Shown: positions 23,682 through 31,357, counted from the stretch's first letter. The stretch is DNA of 32,550 nt from Micavibrio sp. TMED27 (GCA_002167715.1 NHCG01000006.1:1-32550), one strand, 5' to 3'. The notes: generated by a model not told the origin, from the sequence alone. Numbers and translations are program-made.

Positions 23682-25814
23682 ATGGCAGATCATAGCAACC
23701 CAAACGTCATCGCGTTAAAGCCACCTGACGCGAAAGACATCAAACAGCGCTTATTACAAAGCCTACCATCAACGCTGCACGCCTTGTTGCCAAACGGTGT
23801 GCTTCGCGCTGGAAAGTTTATCGTGGGTGATATCAGCGGCGGTAAAGGCGAAAGCCTTGTTGTTGAAATGAATGGCTCAAAGGCTGGGCTATGGCATGAC
23901 TTTGCCACTGGCGATGGTGGTGACATTCTTGATCTTTGGGCTGGCGTGAAAGGGTTTGATCGCAAAAGCCAATTTAAAGAACTGATCACCGATATTCAAA
24001 GCTGGATTGGCGGCGGCATTCCCACATCACAGCCAAAGCAATGCAAACAAAGCAGCTATAAACAATCTCAAAAATTAGGCGAGCCGACAGCCAAATGGGA
24101 TTATACCGATGCACAAGGGGCGCTAATTGCCAGTGTGTATCGCTATGACCCCAAAGGCCAACGAAAGCAATTCCGTCCATGGGATGCTGTTAAAGGCGTA
24201 ATGAAGGCCCCTGATATTCGTCCGCTTTATAACCAGCCCAATATCGCCAAAGCAAAAACAATTATTCTTGTTGAGGGTGAAAAATGTGCCGATGCATTAA
24301 TCGGCTTAGGCATTTGTGCCACCACCGCCATGAACGGTGCAAAAGCACCGATTGATAAAACAGACTGGTCACCGCTTAAAGGCAAGCAGGTATTGATCTG
24401 GCCTGACCATGATGAGGCTGGATTGAGCTACGCTCGCAGGGCAGCAAGCGCTTCTGCCCGCGCTGGGGCGTTACAGGTCAAGATACTTAAAGTCCCGCCT
24501 GAGAAGCCCCCTAAATGGGATGTCGCCGATGCTGTCGCAGAAGGTTTAAATATCCACGATATATTGAAAAACTGGGATCGGGTTGTGGCAAAAGATAAGC
24601 CGATCAAGCCTGATACCATTCCGCTTTATAGCGTTGCAGATCTGCAGGCCGATCACAGCCCCATGCCCGAAGACTTAATATCCCCTCGCGTTCTAACACC
24701 GGGTGGCATGTTGGTGTTTGGCGGCGCACCCAAAGTGGGTAAAAGTGATTTTCTTATATCACTACTCGCCAACATGGCCGCAGGTCAGGATTTCCTTGGA
24801 TTATCTAGCAAGCGTCCGGTGCGCATCTTTTATCTGCAGGCGGAGGTTCAGTACCATTATCTGCGTGAGCGTATTCAAAAGCTAAACCTAGCAGATGAAA
24901 CGCTGGAGCGGTTAAGTCAGAACTTTGTGATGACGCCACAAATTCGGCTGATACTCAATGATGGAGGTATCGATAAGATTGTGCGCTCTGTTAAGGCACG
25001 TTTTGGTGAACGACCACCTGATATCATCGCCATTGATCCTATTCGTAATGTGTTTGATGGCGGTGGGATTGGCGGAGAAAATGATAATGATGCGATGATG
25101 TTCTTCCTCTCCCGGCGGGTGGAAGAATTGCGCAATCAGATTAATCCAAACGCTGGGTTAATTCTTGCGCACCACACAAAGAAAGTCTCCAAGAAATATG
25201 TTGAGGAAGATCCGTTCCAAGCGCTCAGTGGCGCTGGTTCGCTGCGATCTTATTACACATCGGGCATTATTCTTCACCGCCTTGATGAAATGCGCCCCGA
25301 GCGCAACCTCATCTTTGAGCTACGCAATGGGCCAGAGATTGTGCAAAAAACAATATTGCGAGATGCATCGGGCTGGCGTGAGGTCGATAGTCAGGCAGAA
25401 CGCCTTGCTATGCGTTCACAGGCAGTAAAACTTGATGCGCAACAACTGCGCAAAAAAGATGCCGTCATTGGTTTAATTTACTCTGAAGCCTCCCAAGGGC
25501 GCGTTTATACGGCGCGGCAGTTTTCCGACACGTTTGAGAATAAGTCAGGCTTGGGAAGTTCTCGTTCTTTACGCAATCGATTGAATGCACTCAGCACCAA
25601 GGGTCATATCAAATTCTTTAAGAATGCCGATATTTATGGCCTGCCTCAAGCGCAACGTAGTCGCCAAGGGTACATCTGTGTTGAGGGTATGGCGCTGGGT
25701 GACGGCACGCGTATTTTGCCAACGCACTTCAAGCACCCGAAAACAAATGAAGTCCTCCCTGTTGATGATCCTGAAAACTGGATCGTCGCTCTTAATAGTG
25801 GGGGGCTATCGTGA
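23682..25814 (+). CDS. Bifunctional primase-helicase (TOPRIM plus RepA/AAA ATPase)
   Basis: A 710-residue replication protein. An N-terminal domain ends in HDFATGDGGDILDLW (about 72-86). The TOPRIM motifs follow, ILVEGEKCADAL (about 195-206) and IWPDHDEAG (about 239-247). Then come Walker A GGAPKVGKS (347-355), Walker B DIIAIDPIRN (about 447-456) and LAHHTKK (about 495-501), characteristic of hexameric RepA/RecA-like helicases. The C-terminus has a winged-helix-like RSLRNRLNALSTKGHIKFF. The ATG at 23682 has GAGGG nearby, while 23667 is a coupled alternative. It would drive element replication, and a repeat cluster lies just downstream. Confidence 0.92.
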   Translation: MADHSNPNVIALKPPDAKDIKQRLLQSLPSTLHALLPNGVLRAGKFIVGDISGGKGESLVVEMNGSKAGLWHDFATGDGGDILDLWAGVKGFDRKSQFKELITDIQSWIGGGIPTSQPKQCKQSSYKQSQKLGEPTAKWDYTDAQGALIASVYRYDPKGQRKQFRPWDAVKGVMKAPDIRPLYNQPNIAKAKTIILVEGEKCADALIGLGICATTAMNGAKAPIDKTDWSPLKGKQVLIWPDHDEAGLSYARRAASASARAGALQVKILKVPPEKPPKWDVADAVAEGLNIHDILKNWDRVVAKDKPIKPDTIPLYSVADLQADHSPMPEDLISPRVLTPGGMLVFGGAPKVGKSDFLISLLANMAAGQDFLGLSSKRPVRIFYLQAEVQYHYLRERIQKLNLADETLERLSQNFVMTPQIRLILNDGGIDKIVRSVKARFGERPPDIIAIDPIRNVFDGGGIGGENDNDAMMFFLSRRVEELRNQINPNAGLILAHHTKKVSKKYVEEDPFQALSGAGSLRSYYTSGIILHRLDEMRPERNLIFELRNGPEIVQKTILRDASGWREVDSQAERLAMRSQAVKLDAQQLRKKDAVIGLIYSEASQGRVYTARQFSDTFENKSGLGSSRSLRNRLNALSTKGHIKFFKNADIYGLPQAQRSRQGYICVEGMALGDGTRILPTHFKHPKTNEVLPVDDPENWIVALNSGGLS

Positions 25815-25843
25815 TTCCCACTGCATCATATTTTATTGCCTAC

Positions 25844-26009
25844 TGCCCACTGCTGGTCACCAGTTTGCCCACTGGATTGAAACAAAAACAGCAGAAACAA
25901 AAGCATTGTCGCAATAATTCTAGTGGGCAACTGCCCACTGTCTTTGCCCACTTGCCTACTGCTCAAACGCTAGAACCAGCAACGGTTTCGTTCAGTGGGC
26001 AGTGGGCAA
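25844..26009. repeat. Cluster of seven TGCCCACT 8-mers in both orientations (iteron-like)
   Basis: Exact TGCCCACT occurs at 25844, 25866, 25932 and 25945, and its complement AGTGGGCA at 25922, 25994 and 26002. Degenerate copies TGCCTACT lie at 25838 and 25954. CTGGT-C-ACCAG (25853-25863) is an extra small palindrome. The block fills most of the 312-nt gap between the primase-helicase and DUF6362. A GTG-started frame from 25811 to 26119 crosses it but has no recognisable protein features. An origin, a partition site or a repressor array is possible. Confidence 0.7.
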
Positions 26010-26126
26010 GATTTCCCTTACTCCTACGGAGTAATGCTGATGCTTTCCCAATCAAGGGAAAAGCGATCAGCATTCAAGACCCTCAAAAACAATTTCAAGA
26101 ATTAACAACAAGGAGATGAAAACGCC

Positions 26127-26513
26127 ATGGCAGAAAACAAAACTATCACGGAGAGAGAAAAATATGTTGAAGAACGACTACGAGAAGCAGCGCGAACACT
26201 AAGACGGCTGCCTGATAAAAAGGTGCAAGGCTATATCAGCGCATGGCCAGCTATCGTTCGTGATGAAATGGAAATATTGCAGATGGAAGCACAACCCATG
26301 CGTATTCGTCCAAGCAGTGAAGATATCAGCGAGATGGAAGAAGTGATCTTTGTATGGCTTCGCTGGCTGGATGTGGAACAGCGCAAGCTGGTCTGGCTAC
26401 GTGCCGAGCGTGTGCGCTGGAAGCTCATTTGTGGGCGGTTTGGCGTGGGGCGCACCAAGGCGTGGGAGATGTATAAACACGCGCTGGCAACAATCGCAAA
26501 AAGGATTGATTAA
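26127..26513 (+). CDS. DUF6362 family protein (HTH-like phage regulator)
   Basis: A 128-residue protein. The motifs AARTLRRLPDKKVQGYISAW, IRPSSEDISEMEE and VWLRAERVRWKLICGRFGVG followed by KAWEMYKHAL match the DUF6362 family that I know from alphaproteobacterial phages. The C-terminal part is helix-turn-helix-like, suggestive of a late regulator or a small-terminase-like DNA-binding protein. It is preceded by AAGGAG and lies in the early-to-middle transcription unit. Confidence 0.9.
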   Translation: MAENKTITEREKYVEERLREAARTLRRLPDKKVQGYISAWPAIVRDEMEILQMEAQPMRIRPSSEDISEMEEVIFVWLRWLDVEQRKLVWLRAERVRWKLICGRFGVGRTKAWEMYKHALATIAKRID

Positions 26514-26570
26514 TAGCTTGATAAGCCTCGGGAATGAAGCGTTACTGGTGTTAACAAAGGAGCAAAAACA

Positions 26571-26804
26571 ATGACAAAACCACAAGAAAAAAGAACGGCG
26601 CTGGACGCTTTTATCGAACACAAAACCCGCATTGACGCGATGCTGGAGCGCTTACAGGCGGCAAGCGCAGATCACTTTGAAACCAACCCCGAAGAGATAC
26701 GCTGGGGCGACGCAGGCTTTTTAGCGGATATTGCGGGCGACCTGCAACACATCACCGACCGCGTTTTTAAGGAGGGTGAATATGCTCAGGAGGATTCACA
26801 ATGA
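26571..26804 (+). CDS. Small hypothetical protein
   Basis: A 77-residue acidic, helical protein (DAFIEHKTRIDAMLERLQAA, WGDAGFLADIAGDLQHITDR). Family not recognised. It is preceded by AAGGAG and followed by the metallophosphoesterase with an ATGA overlap, so the two are translationally coupled. Its leader contains GAAGCGTTACTG, as does that of the gene at 5292. Confidence 0.72.
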   Translation: MTKPQEKRTALDAFIEHKTRIDAMLERLQAASADHFETNPEEIRWGDAGFLADIAGDLQHITDRVFKEGEYAQEDSQ

Positions 26805-27574
26805 AGATTATTTGCTTTAGCGATCTGCACCTTGAATTTGAAGAGCCTTTTACACCACCTGCAGAAGATATTGCGAATATTATGATCCTAGCGGGTGATA
26901 TCATTACCTTTTCAGATTTCACGCCGTTTGAACAAATCGTTAAGGCTTGGCAAAAGCCTATTCTGTTCATTACAGGCAATCATGAATTTTACACGCGCAG
27001 GCCAATGCAAGAAGGCATTGATGCTTTCAAGCGCTGGGCGCAGGATTATCCGCAGCTCACGTTTTTAGAGGATGAAGCCATAACCATCAATGGCGTTCAT
27101 TTTTTTGGCGGCACGATGTGGACGGACTTTAACGGTGCGAACACATTTTCAATGCGGACCGCACATAAGAAAATGAATGATTACAGGATGATTAAAACAG
27201 GTGAAGGTAAGCATGATTTCCTAACCCCGCAGCAAACAATCACATTCCATGAGCGTTATAAAACAAGGCTTATTGATTGGTTCGAACAGGATTTACGCGG
27301 TCCACGCGTTGTGATTTCTCATCATATGCCCGTGCAATCACACAACCCCATTCACCGTGAAAGCCATATGCAGCCCGCATACGGTTCTCTGGATATAGAA
27401 AAAGTGATCAATGATTATCAGCCTCAGCTTTGGATATATGGGCACACGCACGAGCCTGACGACAGGATGTTTGGCGATACACGGGTGGTTTCCAATCCGC
27501 GTGGTTATCCCCTGCGAACAGGCATGTTCGAATGTAAAGGTTATGATGATCAGGGGATAATCATTGAGGTTTAA
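26801..27574 (+). CDS. Calcineurin-like metallophosphoesterase
   Basis: A 257-residue phosphoesterase. The metal-binding motifs are in order: FSDLHLEF (D-x-H), ILAGDII (GDxx), FITGNHEF (GNHE), ISHHMPV (H) and YGHTHEPDD (GHxH). This gives a two-metal centre for cleaving phosphomonoesters, phosphodiesters or nucleotides. The substrate is unknown. In phages such enzymes act in nucleic acid or cyclic-nucleotide processing, so an anti-defence role is possible but not shown. Full length for the family. Confidence 0.93.
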   Translation: MKIICFSDLHLEFEEPFTPPAEDIANIMILAGDIITFSDFTPFEQIVKAWQKPILFITGNHEFYTRRPMQEGIDAFKRWAQDYPQLTFLEDEAITINGVHFFGGTMWTDFNGANTFSMRTAHKKMNDYRMIKTGEGKHDFLTPQQTITFHERYKTRLIDWFEQDLRGPRVVISHHMPVQSHNPIHRESHMQPAYGSLDIEKVINDYQPQLWIYGHTHEPDDRMFGDTRVVSNPRGYPLRTGMFECKGYDDQGIIIEV

Positions 27575-27636
27575 TGTACATCATTATTAGCAATATCCGC
27601 TGTAATGATAAGAATAATAAACATTAGCGGTAAAAT

Positions 27637-27957
27637 ATGAGCAGAAAACTACATCTTCCTATCCCCGCCAGAAAGGCTTTGAAAAAGCTTGGAAAGGATA
27701 TTCGTGACGCACGCTTGCGTCGTCGTATTGGTACAGAGCTTATGGCTGAACGCGCTGGGTTTTCGCGTATTACACTCAACAAAATTGAACAAGGCGATTC
27801 CGGTGTTTCGGTGGGGGGTTATGTTTCCGCTTTGTTTGTTCTTGGGATGTTGGATCGTTTGAAAGATATCGCTGATGCTCGCCATGACTTAATAGGCTTA
27901 ATGCTGGAGGAAGAACGGTTGCCGAAGAGAATCCGTGCGCCAAAAGCAGAAAAATAA
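27637..27957 (+). CDS. XRE-family helix-turn-helix regulator
   Basis: A 106-residue protein with an XRE/HipB-like domain: LGKDIRDARLRRRIGTELMA then ERAGFSRITLNKIEQGDSGV. The C-terminal tail (EEERLPKRIRAPKAEK) is charged. HipB-type antitoxins have this shape, but no HipA kinase follows. It is either an orphan antitoxin, a regulator of the element, or a regulator of the AbiE pair. A repeat array starts at its 3' end. Confidence 0.88.
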   Translation: MSRKLHLPIPARKALKKLGKDIRDARLRRRIGTELMAERAGFSRITLNKIEQGDSGVSVGGYVSALFVLGMLDRLKDIADARHDLIGLMLEEERLPKRIRAPKAEK

Positions 27958-28105
27958 GTGTTTTTCACAAAACAGCCCAAATATAAGTGTTTTTCATGAG
28001 TTCTAAGCGTATTTCATAGAATTATTCTTCTCACAATTTACGCACGATTTTCATGAAAAAGACTATTTGCGCATGTTTTTCAGACGCTGCGCACTGTTTT
28101 TATGA
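27954..28105. repeat. Six TTTTTCA-type repeats with a duplicated spacing pattern
   Basis: Two exact copies of ATAAGTGTTTTTCA (27954-27967, 27983-27996) are followed by CTAAGCGTATTTCAT (28003), GCACGATTTTCATGAA (28042), GCGCATGTTTTTCA (28069) and GCGCACTGTTTTTATGA (28089). The conserved ends lie 29, 20, 37, 29 and 20 bases apart, so copies 1-3 and 4-6 repeat with an 86-base period. TTTTCATGAAAA (28048-28059) is a palindrome within copy 4. These could be binding sites for the XRE protein or iterons. The 307-nt gap has no gene. Confidence 0.6.
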
Positions 28106-28215
28106 ACTTTTCCATTGAAAACTCATAAATGTCAGTTATTTAAACTCGATAGTTATTAATAATTTGTATAAGACACTGTGATAGAATAATTAAAAGGCTT
28201 GAAAATTAACTAAAA

Positions 28216-28254
28216 ATGTCGTATATTTGTATTTATAGATGTCGTATTTTTGTA
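28216..28254 (+). promoter_or_regulatory. Direct repeats upstream of the AbiE antitoxin
   Basis: ATGTCGTATATTTGTA (28216-28231) and ATGTCGTATTTTTGTA (28239-28254) differ at one base and start 23 bases apart, about two helical turns. They end 10 nt before the antitoxin ATG. AbiEi antitoxins are known to repress their own promoter by binding paired sites, so this is the likely operator. Confidence 0.65.
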
Positions 28255-28264
28255 AGGATTAATT

Positions 28265-28678
28265 ATGGCGATTAAAAACACATTAGAAGGAAAAATTACT
28301 TACCGTGTTAAGCGTAGCGCGGTGAGCGTGTTTGTGCGTCAAGATTTTGAGGATATTGGCGGCTACGATCAAGTCGGTCGGATTATACGACAATTAGTAA
28401 AAAAGGGATTGCTGATTAATATCGGCTATGGTGTGTATGCACGTGCTAAGCAATCTGCCCTCAGTGGAAAAACCATTCCTGAAAAGCCTTTGCCTGAGTT
28501 GGCGCAAGAGGCTTTGAATAAACTCGGTATTAAAATTATGCCTACAAAGGCGCAAAAATTTTACAACGAAGGAAAATCAACTCAAGTTCCAACAGGGCGT
28601 GTGATTGGTGTGCAAGGCCGTATTTCTCGTAAAATTGGTTATAATGGGAAGTATGTATCCTTTGAACAATATGCTTAA
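28265..28678 (+). CDS. AbiEi/DUF6088-like antitoxin
   Basis: A 137-residue protein. The N-terminal winged-helix part is FVRQDFEDIGGYDQVGRIIR followed by LVKKGLLINIGYGVYARAK, the typical DUF6088/AbiEi DNA-binding domain. The C-terminal part (KLGIKIMPTKAQ, STQVPTGRVIGV) is the antitoxin domain. In AbiE systems this protein represses transcription and counteracts the nucleotidyltransferase toxin encoded next. The toxin start overlaps its end. Confidence 0.88.
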   Translation: MAIKNTLEGKITYRVKRSAVSVFVRQDFEDIGGYDQVGRIIRQLVKKGLLINIGYGVYARAKQSALSGKTIPEKPLPELAQEALNKLGIKIMPTKAQKFYNEGKSTQVPTGRVIGVQGRISRKIGYNGKYVSFEQYA

Positions 28679-29582
28679 TCGTGAAACCATTTTAGAAGCT
28701 GCCGCAGAAACTGGTATTGACCCAGCTTTCATCGAGAAAGACTGGTATGCTGTACAGCTATTAAAATCTCTAAATGAGTTTGAGAATGATCGTGGCGTAG
28801 AATTGGTTTTCTCCGGTGGCACGAGCCTATCAAAAGGCTTTGGTCTCATTAAACGCTTTTCCGAGGACTTAGATTTTATTTTATGCTCATCTGGCAATGT
28901 GTCTGTTGGAGGTAGGCGTTCATTTAGAAAGTCTGTGATTTCACACATTACATCCGATCTACGCTTTACAATTGAAGATGACAAAGTTCAGCGCGGTGAT
29001 AGTCACCGCTTTTTCAAAGCTCCTGTTGAATATGAGATGGGGTTTGAACAAGAATTCTTGCGTCCCTATCTACAATTGGAAATGACCTTTTCTGACCATC
29101 GACTGCCACTTTTAAAGCAAGACGTGCGCTCTATTGTCTCTGAGTTATCTGGTGGAGAAGCAGAAACAGAAATAACGTGTGTTTCTCCAATTGAAACAGC
29201 CTCTGATAAAGTGAGCGCGTTAACGTGGCGAGTAGTCGTGAGAGACAGGGATTCAGATAAAGATGACCCAACAATGATCCGCCACCTCCATGACCTAGCG
29301 GCGCTTAAAGCTTCAATCTGGGAAGCCAAGGATGTTTTTATTGGTTGCGCACAACAGTCATTGCAAAGCGATCAAGAACGCCGTGGCGGTGATGTTATTG
29401 CCAACATGAGCATCGCTGATCGTTTAACAAAAGCGTATGAAATGCTATCAACTGATGTTGTCTACCGTGAAGAATACAAACAGTTTGTGCAGAACATGTC
29501 TTATGCAGATGAAGACGAGAAAATCTCATTCGATGGGGCATTAGAAGCACTGAAAGAGATTATTGGTCTGATCACTTTGTAA
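28671..29582 (+). CDS. abiEii: AbiEii/AbiGii-type nucleotidyltransferase toxin
   Basis: A 303-residue protein, MLNRETILEAAAETGIDPAF onward. The start overlapping the antitoxin stop (28671) is preferred; 28653 is an in-frame alternative. The nucleotidyltransferase motif is FSGGTSLSKGFGLIKRFSED then LDF, giving the GGTS and D66-x-D68 pair of the DNA polymerase beta superfamily. IEKDWYAVQLL is the usual N-terminal landmark. It is the toxin of a type IV or type II-like abortive infection pair, thought to transfer nucleotides to tRNA. Confidence 0.93.
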   Translation: MLNRETILEAAAETGIDPAFIEKDWYAVQLLKSLNEFENDRGVELVFSGGTSLSKGFGLIKRFSEDLDFILCSSGNVSVGGRRSFRKSVISHITSDLRFTIEDDKVQRGDSHRFFKAPVEYEMGFEQEFLRPYLQLEMTFSDHRLPLLKQDVRSIVSELSGGEAETEITCVSPIETASDKVSALTWRVVVRDRDSDKDDPTMIRHLHDLAALKASIWEAKDVFIGCAQQSLQSDQERRGGDVIANMSIADRLTKAYEMLSTDVVYREEYKQFVQNMSYADEDEKISFDGALEALKEIIGLITL

Positions 29583-29599
29583 CTAATAGGCTAATAACT

Positions 29600-30100
29600 G
29601 TGTGTGACTTAATCAATTTGTTTTCAAATCTAGACAATATAAAGGCACAAGGGCGTCTGGAAGAAAAACTGATTCCTGCGTATCTTCATGCAGAAAATCT
29701 TCAAGGGGTATCGTTCGTAGATTTAAAAAAGCTATTTGATGCTTGTGACAAGACAGTATTGCAACAACAAGCAGAACAGCAAGGGCATCAACCTCCGACA
29801 AGAGATGTGTCACAAAAGTTAAATCCTTTTACTGTTTTTAGGGGATGTGTTGGAAATGAGTTTCGTGAAGGCATGTCATGGACAACAGATTTGTACCAAG
29901 CGATCAAATATCCTAAAAGAGCCAAGTCTTTCAACTGGCATGGTAACGATGCTGATCAGTCCTGCTCTGTTTGGTGTGCTTTAGTAGAATTGGATGAAAT
30001 CTATTGTTATCTAAACCATTATGAACCAGAGTTTATTGTCTGCCCCAAAGACTATTGGAGGGTAGATATTCCGCAGAAGTTTTTTGAACAACAATCATAA
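29600..30100 (+). CDS. Putative ADP-ribosyltransferase-like protein behind the AbiE pair
   Basis: A 166-residue protein with a GTG start at 29600, 17 nt after the toxin stop. The order FTVFRGCVG (Arg81), GMSWTTDLYQAIKY (Ser93) and LNHYEPEFIV (Glu142 and Glu144) matches the R-S-E layout of arginine-type ADP-ribosyltransferases, including an E-x-E pair. Hydrophobic strands lie around each motif. This is a pattern-based prediction; the fold has not been confirmed and a non-enzymatic relative is possible. Likely cotranscribed with the AbiE genes, as a third effector or modifier. Confidence 0.5.
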   Translation: MCDLINLFSNLDNIKAQGRLEEKLIPAYLHAENLQGVSFVDLKKLFDACDKTVLQQQAEQQGHQPPTRDVSQKLNPFTVFRGCVGNEFREGMSWTTDLYQAIKYPKRAKSFNWHGNDADQSCSVWCALVELDEIYCYLNHYEPEFIVCPKDYWRVDIPQKFFEQQS

Positions 30101-30103
30101 AAA

Positions 30104-30117
30104 ATGTTCGCGAACAT
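30104..30117. other. 14-bp palindrome after the ART-like gene
   Basis: ATGTTCGCGAACAT is a perfect palindrome three bases after the stop at 30100. It lacks a T run. It could be a protein-binding site or mark the flank of the IS110 insertion. Confidence 0.4.
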
Positions 30118-30184
30118 AATTGTTGCGGACAACACGAACAAAATCTCTTAGTGTTTTATATAAGATCGCAGGAATTGACCTCTC

Positions 30185-30209
30185 AAGCCACGGACACCCG
30201 TGGCTTTTT
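30185..30209 (+). terminator. Intrinsic terminator after the AbiE/ART-like unit
   Basis: AAGCCACGG (30185-30193) pairs perfectly with CCGTGGCTT (30198-30206) around an ACAC loop, followed by a T run. It ends plus-strand transcription before the oppositely oriented IS110 transposase. Confidence 0.85.
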
Positions 30210-30252
30210 GCGTTTCCCTTCCCTGATATGCAAAAAGCAACCGTGTTGCGTG

Positions 30253-31200
30253 TCAACTGGCGATTTGATAAAAGTCTCTCATCCGTGCGTTGAGAATGAT
30301 GATCATTTTTCTGATGCATGCGATGAGAGCGACTTTTGGTTTTTTACCACGAGCTATCATGGAGAGATAAAAATCACGAATGACACCATCATATCGCGTT
30401 GCCGTTAATGTCGCCAGATAAAGAGCCTGACGGACAGCACCGCGACCGCCTTGAATACAACGCTGGCCTCGCATTGTTCCGCTGTCGACATTGTGAGGAG
30501 CAACACCAACAAGGGAGCTAATGGCTTTGTTTCCAATGCGACCAAGTTCTGGCAAGTCAGCCAATAATGATGCCGCAGTGATTGGCCCAATGCCACACAT
30601 TTCTTGCAACATTTTGTACGCATCGTGGAATGTCTTGTTCGATTTTATCAGTGCACGAATTGCATTATCAAGAGCTTTGATTTCTTGTTTCAAGATTAAA
30701 ATCATGGCTTGAATCGAGTCAACCGCCATCGACGATTTGGCTTTCTCAAGCCGGTTATTTTCTTCCGCATGCATCTTGGTCACTTGCCTGCGGCGAATGA
30801 CCAAATCCTTTAGAGCGTTCTGATCTGCCGTGATGGGGATACTGGTTCGTGGCGACATGAGCATGCCATACTCTGCGATCACCTGTGCATCAATGGCATC
30901 TGTTTTTGCCAATCGCCCTTTGGCTCTGGCGAAGTCACGAATATATTTGGCGTTGACCTTCGCCAATAAAATATCGTTTCGTGATTGGATTTCTCGTTCC
31001 AAATCCCGTTCGTAACCACCACTGGGTTCGAGAACAATCAAGGGCTGTTTGCCTCGTGCCAACGCCCATTTTATGAGGCGTGCGATTCCGCCTCCATCAT
31101 TATTAAACCGCATGGCCGATTGGTCGTTCATGCAATAAACATCAAGGTGAGCCTTCGCTACATCAATGCCGATAGAAAGTATTTTATGTTTTTGAGTCAT
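30253..31200 (-). CDS. IS110-family transposase (DEDD recombinase)
   Basis: A 315-residue transposase. The N-terminal DEDD RuvC-like domain has SIGIDVAKAHLDV, VLEPSGGYERDL and the later TDAIDAQVIAEYG, supplying the four acidic residues. The C-terminal Tnp domain runs GIGPITAASLLADLPELG to GGRGAVRQALYLATLTA, including the conserved segment that holds the catalytic Ser region in this family. IS110 recombinases are guided by a bridge RNA made from the element's noncoding end. Full length, with no frameshift, so it may be active. Confidence 0.95.
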   Translation of the reverse strand: MTQKHKILSIGIDVAKAHLDVYCMNDQSAMRFNNDGGGIARLIKWALARGKQPLIVLEPSGGYERDLEREIQSRNDILLAKVNAKYIRDFARAKGRLAKTDAIDAQVIAEYGMLMSPRTSIPITADQNALKDLVIRRRQVTKMHAEENNRLEKAKSSMAVDSIQAMILILKQEIKALDNAIRALIKSNKTFHDAYKMLQEMCGIGPITAASLLADLPELGRIGNKAISSLVGVAPHNVDSGTMRGQRCIQGGRGAVRQALYLATLTATRYDGVIRDFYLSMIARGKKPKVALIACIRKMIIILNARMRDFYQIAS

Positions 31201-31262
31201 GGTGTATCATCCTTATATACGGGCGTCAAAAGCCCTATCAACCGTTCGAAATTGAACCAAAA

Positions 31263-31325
31263 TGGTCAGCAGATCTTGCTTTCTTACGAAGGTAACTTCG
31301 AGGTACTTCACGATCGTACTGACCA
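31263..31325 (-). ncRNA. Candidate IS110 bridge-RNA region
   Basis: Upstream of the transposase on its strand, TGGTCAG (31263-31269) pairs with CTGACCA (31319-31325) across 49 bases. Inside it CGAAG (31287-31291) pairs with CTTCG (31296-31300) around a GTAA loop. A stem closing a small internal hairpin in the transposase 5' region fits the position of the bridge RNA in IS110-group elements. RNA production and guide loops are not shown by the sequence alone. Confidence 0.4.
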
Positions 31326-31357
31326 GATGTGATTGGGGTGGCCACCCCAATCACATC
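31326..31357. other. Perfect 32-bp palindrome
   Basis: The left half, GATGTGATTGGGGTGG, is followed immediately by its exact complement with no spacer (centre between 31341 and 31342). It abuts the possible bridge-RNA stem and lies 126 nt upstream of the transposase start. From 31358 to 31513 I see no gene or other clear signal. Confidence 0.85.

Larger units (their letters stand above)
30253..31357 (-). mobile_element. IS110-family insertion sequence (ends approximate)
   Basis: One transposase gene with 5' noncoding structure (31201-31357) defines the element. IS110 elements usually lack conventional terminal inverted repeats, so the exact ends cannot be fixed here; the real limits may extend by tens of bases on either side. 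It is inserted between the AbiE/ART unit and the methyltransferase gene. Confidence 0.7.

Noticed and set aside
25811-26119. GTG-started 102-codon frame after the primase-helicase
   Set aside because: It overlaps the repeat cluster and has low-complexity, basic composition with no recognisable motif. The repeats explain the sequence better, although coding cannot be excluded.
28605-28670. Longer N-terminus for the AbiEii-type toxin
   Set aside because: It would overlap much of the antitoxin's end. The start at 28671, overlapping the stop, gives the usual family N-terminus.
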